64,000 bases of DNA from Woronichinia naegeliana WA131 (GTDB taxonomy: Bacteria; Cyanobacteriota; Cyanobacteriia; Cyanobacteriales; Microcystaceae): NCBI GenBank assembly GCA_025370055.1, contig CP073041.1:186001-250000 (forward strand). The letters are read 5' to 3'. How positions within the stretch are numbered: position 1 is the first letter of the stretch; each line of letters starts with the position of its first letter. Made by a program: the position numbers and the translations under genes. The notes under the pieces were generated by a model that ran no database searches, was not told the origin of the DNA, and worked only from the letters and a program-made list of their open reading frames with translations. Shown here piece after piece: positions 1 to 9,633 of the stretch.

Positions 1-1
1 C

Positions 2-565
2 AGTCAAACCATTATGATCGTCCCAGCAACGGGCAACCCCAATCTACCGCCGCCACCACCAGGCAGTGCGATGGCGAATCCCTTCATTCCGCCTGTCAAT
101 TCCCAGGCTAATTTACCTATTTTGCCACCCCAGGGCGCACCAATTCCCAATTTTCAGGGTCAAGTTATCCCCTCTGCCCCCCAGCTTCCCCCCTTGGCCA
201 TGAATTCCCAGACTCCCAGCCAATCGGCTCTACCCCCAGGTGTCAAACCGTTAGTTGCCCCCACAAACAATAATACAAACTTGTTAGATACAATTCCCCA
301 GGTAGCAGAAATCAGAAATTATTTTCAAGAGAAATGGCAACCCCCTGATAATTTGAGTCAAACCTTGGAATATCGTCTTCGTATTAAATCCGATGGTTCT
401 CTCGATCAATCTATTCCGTTGGGCAAGGCTGCTAGTCTTTATCTATCCCAAGTGCCGATGCCTAATCAAGGACAAAAATTTGTCTCTCCTTTACCAATGC
501 CAGAAGAACAAACAGTGCGTTTGGTATTAAGTCCGAATGGAACCGTGAAAACATTTCTTGAGTAG
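2..565 (+). CDS. C-terminal part of a proline-rich cyanobacterial protein (5' end outside window)
   Basis: The frame is open from the first bases of the window, so the gene starts upstream and only about 188 C-terminal residues are visible. The first 90 residues are a low-complexity linker rich in Pro, Asn and Gln. They are followed by a compact folded tail of about 95 residues that ends in RLVLSPNGTVKTFLE. No catalytic motif, membrane segment or signal peptide is visible in this part. I do not recognise the family with certainty. The long Pro/Gln linker followed by a short beta-rich tail resembles cyanobacterial proteins of unknown function. The stop is followed by about 70 bp of non-coding DNA. 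Confidence 0.6.
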   Translation, partial: SQTIMIVPATGNPNLPPPPPGSAMANPFIPPVNSQANLPILPPQGAPIPNFQGQVIPSAPQLPPLAMNSQTPSQSALPPGVKPLVAPTNNNTNLLDTIPQVAEIRNYFQEKWQPPDNLSQTLEYRLRIKSDGSLDQSIPLGKAASLYLSQVPMPNQGQKFVSPLPMPEEQTVRLVLSPNGTVKTFLE

Positions 566-636
566 GTTTTTGATCGCAAAGCGATAGCCCCTTACCGTGA
601 AGATAAAAAGCTTTCAAGACTCAAAATTGAGAGAGT

Positions 637-738
637 TTAACTGGTCGGCAACCATCCAAACAGTTTAGCCGCACCACCAATGAGAGCAACAATCAGTGCA
701 ACTAATACTCCTCGATTAATAAATTCCTGATTATCTAG
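637..738 (-). pseudogene. C-terminal remnant of a small membrane protein
   Basis: On the minus strand a frame reads LDNQEFINRG, then a hydrophobic run VLVALIVALIGGAAKLFGWL, then ends PTS-stop. It looks like one transmembrane helix at the C-terminus of a small protein. The 5' side is cut exactly at the CTAG that borders the IS630-type element, so the start is lost. The fragment is not recognisable to a named family. Beyond the IS630 element the flank is an ISAzo13-type transposase, so the missing half is not there (see the rearrangement finding). Confidence 0.4.
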
Positions 739-1070
739 TAGTCTAAGGCGTAAGTTAAGATACTATTATTAGGCAACCGATAAAAAGATAAATATAGGTA
801 TATAGGAGAAAAAGTCATGCCCCGATTAGCCCCCAAAGAGTTAAAGTTGGAAGCAAAAGAACGAGAACATCTAGAAAAACTGATAAATCGTCATACAACA
901 GAGCAGCAAATTGCCTTAAGGGCAAAAATAGTGCTTCTGGCCGATGAGGGAGAAAATAATCGAGAAATTGCTAGAAAATTAAAAATCAGCCGAAAAATGG
1001 CAAGTCAATGGAGAGAAAGATGGATAGCAGGACAGAAAAGTGAAATATACTTGGCAGGTCATGGATTGAG

Positions 1071-1186
1071 ATTTTCGCCCCCTGAATCCCCCAATGCTGG
1101 GGGACTTTGAAACCGATAAATAGAGAATGGTTCCCCCAAAACTTGGGGGGCTAGGGGGGCTGAACTAAAAAACGCAAATTATCACC
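1071..1186. repeat. C/G-rich dispersed repeat inserted in the IS630 transposase
   Basis: Runs of five or six C and G alternate here (CCCCCTGAATCCCCC, then CCCCCAAAACTTGGGGGG), interrupting the transposase frame between the HTH part and the residues SGAPAKF. Complementary C-run and G-run blocks would allow a strong hairpin. Similar C/G palindromes are scattered in cyanobacterial genomes, for example as the G/C-rich motif near 49195-49225 upstream of pstA. The exact borders cannot be set from one copy. Confidence 0.4.
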
Positions 1187-3326
1187 GTGCGAGGTATAGA
1201 AATAACAGAAAGAATCAAAGATGCTGAACGTAGTGGAGCACCCGCCAAGTTTAAACGCGAACAAATCTTGAAGTTGTTCAAATTAGCCTGTGATGACCCA
1301 AAGAATTATGAGCGTCCGATAAGTCACTGGACAGGACGAGAATTAGCCGAGGAATTAGTAAAGCAAGGAATAGTGGAAAGTATATCTCCTCGACAGGTAG
1401 GAAGATTATGGGAAGAAGCAGATATTAAACCCCATCAGTCAGGATACTGGCTGAATCCCCCCCTGACCCAAATTTTGGGGAAAAAGTGAATGATATCTGC
1501 CAAGCCTATGAGAGTGCAATTTTAGGAGAGGAAAAGGGAGAAAAGACTATTTCTCTAGATGAAATGACGGGAATTCAAGCATTAGAGCGGAAAGCACCAG
1601 ACCTTCCGATGTCTCAGGGGAAGATTCAAGGTCGAGAATTTGAATATATTCGTCACGGCACTCAAACGTTAATAGCCAGTTTTGATGTGGCCAAGGGTCA
1701 AGTAATCTGCTCTACAGTCGGAAATACTCGCACAGAGGCAGACTATTTAGGGCTTGCTGAAAAAAGCTGAAACCTTTACGGAGAAAAATAGTAGGCGAAT
1801 TAAGAACCGCTAGAATGCACGAAAATAGGGTAGAATGCCTCAAAACCATTGCATTAAGAAGAGAGAAAGCAGATGTACCGAAAGCAACAGTACTCAATTG
1901 AAACACCAGAAAACTTGAAAAATCTGTTCGGCGGGCAGTTAGACGAAGAAAATCGTTGGATAGAAATGTCAAAAATGATTCCCTGGGAAGAATATGAGGA
2001 AGAATATGCAAAAAACTTCACAGAAAAAAAAGGAGCCCCAGCCAAATCATTTAGAATGGCATTAGGAGCATTAATTATCAAAGAAATTTCAGGAAAAAGT
2101 GACAGAGAAACAGTAGAACAAATAAAAGAGAACCCTTATTTACAGTACTTTATAGGAATGGAAAGCTATAGTAGCAAAGAAGCATTTAATGCGTCAATGA
2201 TGGTTCATTTTCGTAAAAAAATAGGAATGGAATTAATAAATAAAATTAATAAAGAAATAGAAAAAAAGCGACGGGTGTAGCGTCAGAAAAAAAAGAAAAT
2301 GAAGGAAAGTTATTGTTAGATGCGACTTGTACACCAGCAGATATAAAATATCCAACGGATATAGGAATATTGAATGATGCCAGAGAAAAAACAGCTGGAC
2401 AGTGGGAAGTTCTCGAGGCGTGTAAGTGGAGAAAAGAAAATCGGACATCCGATACAAAAGAGTGCCGTTATGTCCGAAACTGGCTGATATAAGAAAATCG
2501 ATAGCCAGTGCTATCTATCAATTATGCAACTATGTCAGCGACTAGAGCAAATCCTCAATAATCTCCGTCCAGCCTTTAGCCGAGAAGCAACGTTCCAATG
2601 GTTTATCCTGTTAGTCTGGGGAGTAGTGCTCAACAGCCAACCCAGCGCAATAACTAGCTATGTCAATGCCATTGGCTGAACAGAGAGCTACTACAATCAG
2701 GCTCTACATTGGTTTGATTCCAAGGCGTTTAGGGTCGAAGGACTAACTTTACAATGGTCAAAGTGGCTAAGTCAGCATGAAAGTCTATACAGAATTAAAG
2801 GGAAACGGGTGTATGTGGGTGATGGCATCAAAGTGGGGAAAGAAGGACGCAAGATGCCAGGTGTAAAACGACTACACCAAGAATCGGAAGATGTGTCCAA
2901 GCCAGAGTGGATAAGGGGTCATTACTTCAATGCCTTGAGTATTTTGGTGGGAGTAGGGAAAGCCTGCTTTGCCTTGCCCTTAGTGTTGCGGCTAGACGAT
3001 GGCATCAAGTCCAAAGCAACCGAGAAGGGGGAGGGAAAAGGCAAAAAAAAGGTGAAGACGAGCCTGGTGACAAAAATGGCTGACCTTTGTGTTACTTACG
3101 CAGAGGCAGGGAGTTATGTAGGGCTTGCTGAAAAAGTCAAAAAACGAAAGAAATGTGGGTTAGGGAAGTATGGACTGAAAAAGCATAGATAACTTATCCT
3201 TATGGAAACAAATCAAAATACAGATTTTGTTTAATCTATTGTTCCTTTCTGTCTAAAAAGGTCAACACAAATCACTCCTCACAAAAGAGAGGAAAATTAA
3301 CACCATTTTTCACAAGAAAAACGACT

Positions 3327-4685
3327 CTACAACTTTTTACTTTTTGTCTTCTGAAGTAGAGTAGAAAGATTCATTACCAAAAAGTTCATCGCAATTACCG
3401 TTTCCGAGGTCTCAGGTAGTTTGGCCATCACTCGACCAAGACTAAATTTCCTCTTTCCCTGTCCGAATTTACCCTCAATGGCATTACGCACTCTTTCATC
3501 TGAGCGTGCCTCTTTCTTTTTTTCTTTGCTCACCTCTTTCGGCGGTCTTCCCAATCGGGGACCACTCATTCTTATATCCCTTTCTTTACAATAAGCTCGA
3601 TTCGCTTTTGTTCGATAGATTTTATCCACATGAACCGATTCCGGATAACATCCTGTTTCCCTTTTATATTCTTCTATTCGCGCTTGTAAATCTCCCGATT
3701 CGTTGTAATTATCCCAACTTAATTTGTCTAAGAAGACAAAGCCATTCACATTACTTGCCGATATTTTAGCTCCAAACTCTACTGCTTTTCCCGCTTTTCC
3801 ACGCACTATTGGACGCACGTGAGGTTGGCTTACACTCACAATTCTGTTTTCTACTTTATTTGTCTTTTTTTCATACATTTCTAACTGTTGCTCATACACT
3901 TTTCCTATCGTTACAAGCTCTTCTTGCTCTTTTTTCGTTAGTTTTTCTAACTTTGCTCCCTCTTCTATCATTTTTTCTATATGAGACAAGTTTCTTTTTA
4001 TATATCCTAGTTGTTTTTTTGTTCCTTTTCTTCTTTCTTTTTTTGACACACGACGTTTTTTTGCTATGGCTAAGTACTCTTTTCTTGCCACTTCCCTATA
4101 AGTCCTCGGCTTTTCTTTCCTTTTCTCTTTTATTTCTTCATACAGCTTATCTATTATTTTTTCTGTTTTTTCTCTGGCATCATTCAATATTCCTATATCC
4201 GTTGGATATTTTATATCTGCTGGTGTACAAGTCGCATCTAACAATAACTTTCCTTCATTTTCTTTTTTTTCTGACGCTACACCCGTCGCTTTTTTTTCTA
4301 TTTCTTTATTAATTTTATTTATTAATTCCATTCCTATTTTTTTACGAAAATGAACCATCATTGACGCATTAAATGCTTCTTTGCTACTATAGCTTTCCAT
4401 TCCTATAAAGTACTGTAAATAAGGGTTCTCTTTTATTTGTTCTACTGTTTCTCTGTCACTTTTTCCTGAAATTTCTTTGATAATTAATGCTCCTAATGCC
4501 ATTCTAAATGATTTGGCTGGGGCTCCTTTTTTTTCTGTGAAGTTTTTTGCATATTCTTCCTCATATTCTTCCCAGGGAATCATTTTTGACATTTCTATCC
4601 AACGATTTTCTTCGTCTAACTGCCCGCCGAACAGATTTTTCAAGTTTTCTGGTGTTTCAATTGAGTACTGTTGCTTTCGGTACAT
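3327..4685 (-). CDS. IS-A transposase, full-length (452 aa)
   Basis: This is the only intact IS-A transposase in the window and the likely source of active protein. It is a DDE recombinase of the IS5/IS1182 type. The N-terminal DUF772-like region (LFGGQLDEENRWIEM, ENPYLQYFIGM) spans residues 1-135. A lysine-rich linker follows at about 135-260. The catalytic core holds LLDATCTPADIKYP near 150, VHVDKIYRTKANRAYC near 350 and NAIEGKFGQGKRKFSL near 405, which supply the candidate acidic residues. The A-run at the end of the first region has eight bases, keeping the frame open. IS-C copy 1 lies about 75 bp upstream and may cut off the native promoter. Confidence 0.9.
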   Translation of the reverse strand: MYRKQQYSIETPENLKNLFGGQLDEENRWIEMSKMIPWEEYEEEYAKNFTEKKGAPAKSFRMALGALIIKEISGKSDRETVEQIKENPYLQYFIGMESYSSKEAFNASMMVHFRKKIGMELINKINKEIEKKATGVASEKKENEGKLLLDATCTPADIKYPTDIGILNDAREKTEKIIDKLYEEIKEKRKEKPRTYREVARKEYLAIAKKRRVSKKERRKGTKKQLGYIKRNLSHIEKMIEEGAKLEKLTKKEQEELVTIGKVYEQQLEMYEKKTNKVENRIVSVSQPHVRPIVRGKAGKAVEFGAKISASNVNGFVFLDKLSWDNYNESGDLQARIEEYKRETGCYPESVHVDKIYRTKANRAYCKERDIRMSGPRLGRPPKEVSKEKKKEARSDERVRNAIEGKFGQGKRKFSLGRVMAKLPETSETVIAMNFLVMNLSTLLQKTKSKKL

Positions 4686-4794
4686 CTGCTTTCTCTCTTC
4701 TTAATGCAATGGTTTTGAGGCATTCTACCCTATTTTCGTGCATTCTAGCGGTTCTTAATTGGGTGCGACCTTTAGTTGATAAAAGCTGTTGTAA

Positions 4795-5733
4795 TCAGGG
4801 TTCTACAGGGAACCCATATTGATCAAGTTTTGCCCAAAATTGACTCCATCGTTCCTTGGTCAATACCAAAGCTCGTAGGCTCAAAATAATTCCTGCTCCT
4901 TTTTCCTTCCATCGCATCCCTGAACAACATAATCGTTGTTTGACCAACGTCTTACAAGCTGCTTCCGTAACACCTGAACCAATCGGATACTTTTTCTCTA
5001 AGTATTCAGCATAATCCATTTGATGCTGATGATTCTCGTAATAAGTAATCGCCGCTTGTAGTTTCTCGGTAAGATTCTTAGAATGACTTTTTTCTTCTTT
5101 GACTTCTTTCATCAGATTTAGCAGTTCTCCTGCTTTTCCTTTTTCATGCTTGAGTTCTCGACAATTTTCAGTCAACCATTCTTTTTGTTTTGACACGGTA
5201 TTCGGATGCAACGCTTCTGCCAAGGCACCTAAGTAACCAGAGGCATGATAGAAATCTAATATCTGTTCTTCCGTTTGCTTTTCTAAAAACTTCCAATTTG
5301 ATTCTGCCCCGTCTGCTATCCCGACCAATGTTGCCTCTGGATAACGGTTTTTCGCTCGCTCAATTTCTCTTTCCAATCTTTCTAGAAAACTCTTTTTTCC
5401 ATACTCTGGTGCCGCACCTAGATAGATTGTATGTTGACGTTCGCCTTCACTATCGTATAGGGAAACGGTTCCCACCATTGCTTCACGGTAGCCATCCTCA
5501 CACATCAGCATACAGGTTCCATCTAATCCTATTCCCACTGTTGCAATTTGGCTATCCTCCTTGGGCGGGGCATAACTCCACGCTTCTTCTTTTGCTTGTA
5601 CCACACTTCCTACTGCTTCACTCAATCTTTGGATATAGGATAGCGCTACTTTTCTACCATGATTTTCTAATAAATCATTTTTCACCTCTTTGCCTGCCAT
5701 CCCTGACATTTTTGAGGATACCTGTTTTGCCAA
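4795..5733 (-). CDS. IS-C copy 1 OrfB (catalytic part, 312 aa)
   Basis: This is the catalytic half of an ISKra4-type DDE transposase. Candidate acidic motifs are VGIGLDGTCMLMCEDGY (about residues 66-82), VGIADGAESNWKFL (about 138-151) and YPIGSGVTEAACKTLVKQR (about 250-268, with the glutamate). The C-terminus ends AKLDQYGFPVEP. It has Asn in AKNRYPE and Leu in YAEYLEKK, the same variant as copy 3. The nominal ATG lies inside the overlap with OrfA, so translation probably enters by frameshift. Confidence 0.88.
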   Translation of the reverse strand: MAKQVSSKMSGMAGKEVKNDLLENHGRKVALSYIQRLSEAVGSVVQAKEEAWSYAPPKEDSQIATVGIGLDGTCMLMCEDGYREAMVGTVSLYDSEGERQHTIYLGAAPEYGKKSFLERLEREIERAKNRYPEATLVGIADGAESNWKFLEKQTEEQILDFYHASGYLGALAEALHPNTVSKQKEWLTENCRELKHEKGKAGELLNLMKEVKEEKSHSKNLTEKLQAAITYYENHQHQMDYAEYLEKKYPIGSGVTEAACKTLVKQRLCCSGMRWKEKGAGIILSLRALVLTKERWSQFWAKLDQYGFPVEP

Positions 5734-6103
5734 TAATGGCGTTGATGTTATGATTATCCTTGCTTCTCTTTCTAAGGGGCAATACGTTTTTCCTCAAAGG
5801 TGAACGCTGATATACATGACGATTCACTATAACCTCACCATAAGGTGTTTGATATTCTTTCGGTTGCTCTCCCTTACTCTTCCAGATTTCTTCACCGATT
5901 TTTAAGGGTGAACCATCTGTATCTAAATATTTCAAGGCTTCTTTGCTGGCGATGCAACCTACTTCGTTTAAGCCTTTTTGAATATTTATTTCTGTATCCA
6001 ACATTGAACGACTTAGTTCTAATGTTAGTTCTATTTTTATCTTTGAACCCTCTACATTAATTAGTTTTGCTGTCATCATTGTTTCCTCTTTGTCACTTTT
6101 CAT
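5675..6103 (-). CDS. IS-C copy 1 OrfA (N-terminal half of ISKra4-type transposase)
   Basis: This 142-residue frame begins MKSDKEETMMTAKLINVEGS and overlaps OrfB by 59 bp in a different frame. A conserved stretch reading YCPLEREARI lies in the OrfB frame inside the overlap, so the two frames probably form one fused transposase by +1 frameshifting near CCCCTTAG. ISKra4-family elements are known to use translational frameshifting. It is identical in sequence to OrfA in the other four IS-C copies. Confidence 0.85.
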   Translation of the reverse strand: MKSDKEETMMTAKLINVEGSKIKIELTLELSRSMLDTEINIQKGLNEVGCIASKEALKYLDTDGSPLKIGEEIWKSKGEQPKEYQTPYGEVIVNRHVYQRSPLRKNVLPLRKRSKDNHNINAIIGKTGILKNVRDGRQRGEK

Positions 6104-7183
6104 CTCATGTTAACACTTTTCTTTTCCTTCATCAACTAAAGGTCACACCCTCTTAATTCGCCTACTATTTTTCTCCGTAAAGGTCTCAGCTTTTTTCAGC
6201 AAGCCCTATGTAATTTTGGATGCTTATTTTGCTTGCGAACCAGTGCTCAAAAGTTTTCGCCAGAACGCCTTGCATCTAATCACAAGAGTGCGTTGCTCCA
6301 CCGTCGCCTATGCCCCCTTTTGTTCCGTGCCGACGCTGACGGGGAGAGGACGACCACGGATTTGGGGGAGTTCGATAAAACTAGAAAAGCTGTTCGCTCT
6401 GGCGGCGGACTTTCCGACAGCTAAAGTCTGGCTCTATGGTCAACAAGTCACGGTTTCTTATCAGTGCTTTGAGTTCCACTGGGATAGTCCCCATCAGCTC
6501 GTCAAGTTTGTTCTGACCCAATTGCCTAACGGACGACGACTGATTCTGCTTTCTACTGATCTCTGTTTGACTGGACCTGAGATTATTGCCGCTTACGGTC
6601 TCCGATTTAAGATTGAAGTCACTTTTCGTCAATTAGTCCATCTTTTGGGCAGCTTTGCCTATCGTTTTTGGCTTAAGAGTCTTCCTACTTTACCTACCTG
6701 GCCCAGCAATCTTATCCTCAGTGACTATCCACAAGCTGTTCAGACTCAGATTTTAAACAAGGTAGAAGCCTTTGAGCGTTTTGTTAACCTTAATGCCATT
6801 GCTTTAGGGCTACTTCAAATTTTCGCCTTAGAGTTACCCCAGGGGATTTGGGCTAATTTTCCTCGATGGTTTCGGACATTACCATCCTATGGCTACCCTA
6901 GTGAACGGATTGCTCAACTAGCCCTTCAACATCAAGCCCAAATGATTTTTCCTCAAAGTCCACCCAGTCTGCTTTTGCCTAAATTCCTTACCGCTAAACT
7001 TGCCTCTTCCTCAAGCCCTGATATGCTTACTTTCGTCGCATAGTCATTACCTTATCTGGCATCCATAAACTTCCCACTGTCCAGAAAACAGAAAAAATAA
7101 TAGATAAGCTGTATGAAGAAATAAAAGAGAAAAGGAAAGAAAAGCCGAGGACTTATAGGGAAGTGGCAAGAAAAGAGTACTTA

Positions 7184-7393
7184 GGGTTTGCTGAATAAGG
7201 ATGAAATCCTTGCTAGACAATACTTTCAGGCATTTTACAAACGACCAGATGCAAGGTTATGGCATTTGGAGGCTCAAAATCCATGCACTTTGCTGGAAAA
7301 ATGTGAGGTAAAACTGGAAACTGATCTCTGAAGTCACCATTTTTCGCGCCCTGTGGCATCTAGGTTCGTTTTGTGGACTTTTTCAGCAAGCCC
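7184..7393 (-). mobile_element. MITE-A copy 1 (210 bp)
   Basis: This 210-bp non-coding element begins GGGTTTGCTGAATAAG and ends GACTTTTTCAGCAAGCCC, with the TANNTA-type target repeat TACTTA on both sides. It splits the IS-A copy 1 transposase at EYLAIAKK. The copies at 29486 and 50749 are in the opposite orientation. Its ends match IS-A ends, so an IS-A-like transposase could move it in trans. Confidence 0.85.
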
Positions 7394-8699
7394 TACTTAG
7401 CCATAGCAAAAAAACGTCGTGTGTCAAAAAAAGAAAGAAGAAAAGGAACAAAAAAACAACTAGGATATATAAAAAGAAACTTGTCTGATATAGAAAAAAT
7501 GATAGAAGAGGGAGCAAAGTTAGAAAAACTAACGAAAAAAGAGCAAGAAGAGCTTGTAACGATAGGAAAAGTGTATGAGCAACAGTTAGAAATGTATGAA
7601 AAAAAGACAAATAAAGTAGAAAACAGAATTGTGAGTGTAAGCCAACCTCACGTGCGTCCAATAGTGCGTGGAAAAGCGGGAAAAGCAGTAGAGTTTGGAG
7701 CTAAAATATCGGCAAGTAATGTGAATGGCTTTGTCTTCTTAGACAAATTAAGTTGGGATAATTACAACGAATCGGGAGATTTACAAGCGCGAATAGAAGA
7801 ATATAAAAGGGAAACAGGATGTTATCCGGAATCGGTTCATGTGGATAAAATCTATCGAACAAAAGCGAATCGAGCTTATTGTAAAGAAAGGGATATAAGA
7901 ATGAGTGGTCCCCGATTGGGAAGACCGCCGAAAGAGGTGAGCAAAGAAAAAAAGAAAGAGGCACGCTCAGATGAAAGAGTGCGTAATGCCATTGAGGGTA
8001 AATTCGGACAGGGAAAGAGGAAATTTAGTCTTGGTCGAGTGATGGCCAAACTACCTGAGACCTCGGAAACGGTAATTGCGATGAACTTTTTGGTAATGAA
8101 TCTTTCTACTCTACTTCAGAAGACAAAAAGTAAAAAGTTGTAGAGTCGTTTTTCTTGTGAAAAATGGTGTTAATTTTCCTCTCTTTTGTGAGGAGTGATT
8201 TGTGTTGACCTTTTTAGACAGAAAGGAACAATAGATTAAACAAAATCTGTATTTTGATTTGTTTCCATAAGGATAAGTTATCTATGCTTTTTCAGTCCAT
8301 ACTTCCCTAACCCACATTTCTTTCGTTTTTTGACTTTTTCAGCAAGCCCTATTTAAGCCATATCCAAAAAACCATTGCCACCAGCCCTGATGTAGCAAAA
8401 TGGCACTTGAGCATGGATTGCCTAAATACCCATCAGTCAGAATCTTTGGTTCGCTATGTAGCAGAATTTGAGGGACTTAATCTTGAATTAGGAGAGAAGG
8501 GCAAGAGTGGCATCCTTCAATCAATGGCGAGTAGAGCAACTTTTCTCAGTGACCCCAATCATCGAATTGTTTTTCACTTCACACCGAAGCATTGTTCATG
8601 GCTCAATCAAATTGAGATTTGGTTTGGTATTTTAATGCGTAAGTTACTGAAACGAGGAAATTTTCTCAGTCAAGATGATTTAAGAACGCAAATTCTTGA

Positions 8700-8860
8700 C
8701 TGGAGAGTGCGAAGTTCTCTGTCAGACATTTTGACAAAATGCCTAAAAGCCTTGCATTGAAAGCCTTTCAGCGATTATGAGTCTGGAAGAGGGGTGAAGG
8801 ACGTTGGGGGCTGAAACCCTAGTAAACTCGTTGATTTTCCTAGAACTTCGCACTGTCCAG
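8700..8860. mobile_element. MITE-B (161 bp) with IS-B-like ends
   Basis: It begins CTGGAGAGTGCGAAGTTC and ends with GAACTTCGCACTGTCCAG, and is flanked by the 7-bp repeat TTCTTGA. It contains no coding capacity. Both the ends and the repeat length match IS-B, so it is probably a non-autonomous derivative. It interrupts the IS630 transposase after ILDW. Confidence 0.8.
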
Positions 8861-8976
8861 TTCTTGAATTCATCGACTATTTTAACCGCACTATGGCGAA
8901 GCCCTTTTGATGGACGTATCGGGGGAAGGTTTTGGCTGCTTAAATTTTATAGCACCCAAACTTACGCCTTGGACTA

Positions 8977-9562
8977 CTAGCGATATACGCAATGTCTTTG
9001 GGTCTTCATCTGCTTCCCTGTTGATTTTTTCGATTTGTTCAAAAATAGCTTCCGTTTCTGCTATCTTTTTTTTCGGTTTGCTTTTTAATACTCTTTTTAA
9101 GCTATACCCCAAATCATTCAATTTTCTTCTGATTGTTTCCGATGATGGTAGTTCTTCCTCTTGATAACCTGATTGTACAATCAGTTGCCTACGCACCTCT
9201 TCACTTGTTATTCTCGTATATAATCGCGTACTTTTAAAACTTCGGTCTGTTTGACTTTTCGGCTCCACTATCGACTTTATATCTTCTAAGATATTCGGTA
9301 ATTTTGTTTCTATTTTTTTGCGCCCACTACGGCTGCGACCATCTATGAATGCTTGACCACTCGTTAATTCTTCTGTTCCTTTGCGGATTGTTCGTCTATT
9401 CCACCCTAATTCGCGTTCTGCGAAGGTTTGTCCCCCTATTCCCAAACCTTGTACAACCTGTGCCATGAATTGTCTCCTGTCGCTACCTTTTAGTTTTTTG
9501 GCTGTTTCGATGTACAGCGATTTTAGGTCTTCACTGATTTCCGTTACTGATTTTTTCAGCAT
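8977..9562 (-). pseudogene. ISAzo13-family transposase, C-terminally truncated
   Basis: About 195 genuine residues remain, from MLKKSVTEISEDLKSLY to TLRISL, including FAERELGWNRRTIRKG and a helical DNA-binding region. In ISAzo13 transposases the next residues carry the first catalytic Asp (RISLDAK...). The frame instead runs into the IS630 end and stops at 8891. The catalytic domain is absent, so it is inactive. Confidence 0.8.
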
Positions 9563-9633
9563 ACAATTTACCTTTTTGTTAAAACTGTCTTTTGCTATTC
9601 TATCGGATCATTTATTTTATGGCTATCTCTAAC
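8977..9633 (-). mobile_element. ISAzo13-family fragment 1
   Basis: The 5' terminal sequence GTTAGAGATAGCCATAAAAT is shared with the second copy at 61115. The element is cut at 8977-8980 by the IS630 end. Its 5' side interrupts xisI. No second end exists in the window. Confidence 0.7.

Larger units (their letters stand above)
4761..6150 (-). mobile_element. IS-C copy 1 (ISKra4-like, 1390 bp)
   Basis: The ends are GGGTGCGACCTTTAGTTGAT at 4761 and inverted ATCAACTAAAGGTCACACCC ending at 6150. The 8-bp target repeat TCTTAATT flanks it. It is the innermost guest of the six-deep nest in this region. Confidence 0.9.
3121..6207 (-). mobile_element. IS-A copy 2, carrying IS-C copy 1
   Basis: GGGCTTGCTGAAAAA starts at 3121 and the inverted end closes at 6207. 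TATGTA flanks both sides (3115-3120, 6208-6213), and excision restores the IS-B frame GSYVILDAYF. IS-C (4761-6150) sits in the upstream leader of the transposase, not in the coding region. Confidence 0.9.
2524..7043 (+). pseudogene. IS-B copy 1 transposase, split by IS-A copy 2
   Basis: The frame opens at ATG 2524 (MQLCQRLEQI...), meets TGA at 2677-2679, continues in the same frame as TESYYNQALHWF, and includes YVGDGIKVGKEGRKMPG from 2809. IS-A copy 2 interrupts it at GSYV|ILDAYFACEP. The C-terminal half is intact at 6214-7043 and contains AYGLRFKIEVTFRQ, which looks like the glutamate-bearing region of IS4-superfamily DDE transposases. The same TGA is present in IS-B copy 2, so it was there before the copies spread. 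Confidence 0.82.
2395..7084 (+). mobile_element. IS-B copy 1 (IS4-like, about 1.6 kb) carrying IS-A copy 2
   Basis: The ends are CTGGACAGTGGGAAGTT at 2395 and its inverted copy at 7084. The 7-bp target repeat AAAACAG is seen on both sides. Subtracting IS-A copy 2 and its 6-bp repeat leaves about 1597 bp, matching copy 2 (33000-36209) after its own guest is removed. Confidence 0.88.
1873..8143 (+). pseudogene. IS-A copy 1 transposase (interrupted and frameshifted)
   Basis: The pieces at 1873-2280, 2281-2394, 7085-7177 and 7400-8143 together match the intact 452-residue transposase of copy 2. The first break is a one-base shortening of an A-run: seven A before GCGACGGG instead of eight, which ends the frame at 2280. 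IS-B then splits it after REKT and MITE-A splits it at EYLAIAKK. The catalytic-region motifs IEGKFGQGKRKFSLGRVMAK survive in the last piece. Confidence 0.88.
1750..8349 (+). mobile_element. IS-A copy 1 (IS5/IS1182-like), itself hit by IS-B and MITE-A
   Basis: It begins GGGCTTGCTGAAAAA at 1750 and ends with the reverse complement at 8349. The target repeat TATTTA flanks it at 1744-1749 and 8350-8355. Removing 1750-8355 restores the IS630 frame DYLSHIQKT. The 1686-bp unit seen in copy 3 is here expanded by IS-B (2395-7084) and MITE-A (7184-7393). Confidence 0.9.
817..8943 (+). pseudogene. IS630-family transposase, broken into at least five pieces
   Basis: The start at 817 follows a good ribosome site (AGGAG). 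The N-terminal helix-turn-helix part (NREIARKLKISRKMASQWRE) is at 817-1060. The middle continues at about 1190-1489 and 1486-1749, and the DDE C-terminal part, with HFTPKHCSWLNQIEIWFG, lies at 8356-8692. Lesions seen are: foreign or repeat DNA around 1071-1186; a frameshift in a seven-C run near 1455-1461; IS-A inserted at codon L of DYLSHIQ with a TATTTA repeat; MITE-B after ILDW; and an in-frame TGA at 8908 where the family has KPFKWTY. It cannot make a functional transposase. Confidence 0.85.
735..8980 (+). mobile_element. IS630-family element, swollen by nested insertions
   Basis: The left end reads CTAGTAGTCTAAGGCGTAAG at 735. The right end, read inward on the minus strand from 8980, is CTAGTAGTCCAAGGCGTAAG, giving near-perfect inverted repeats around a CTAG/TA target as expected for IS630. 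Only about 1.6 kb is IS630 sequence. The rest is IS-A with its own nested guests (1750-8349) and MITE-B (8700-8860). Confidence 0.8.

Noticed and set aside
2677-2679. TGA read as tryptophan by an altered genetic code
   Set aside because: All intact genes in the window (ccm, pstA, pstB, trhO) use TGA only as stop or not at all inside frames; the in-frame TGA codons are confined to transposases.
3506-4822. Long open frames antisense to IS-A transposase (Phe/Leu-rich, membrane-like)
   Set aside because: They are shadows of a Lys/Glu-rich coding strand, repeat in every IS-A copy and have no independent ribosome sites or homology.
5190-5753. 187-residue frame antisense to IS-C OrfB
   Set aside because: It is present in each IS-C copy only as a shadow of OrfB; its His/Leu-rich content follows from the opposite strand.
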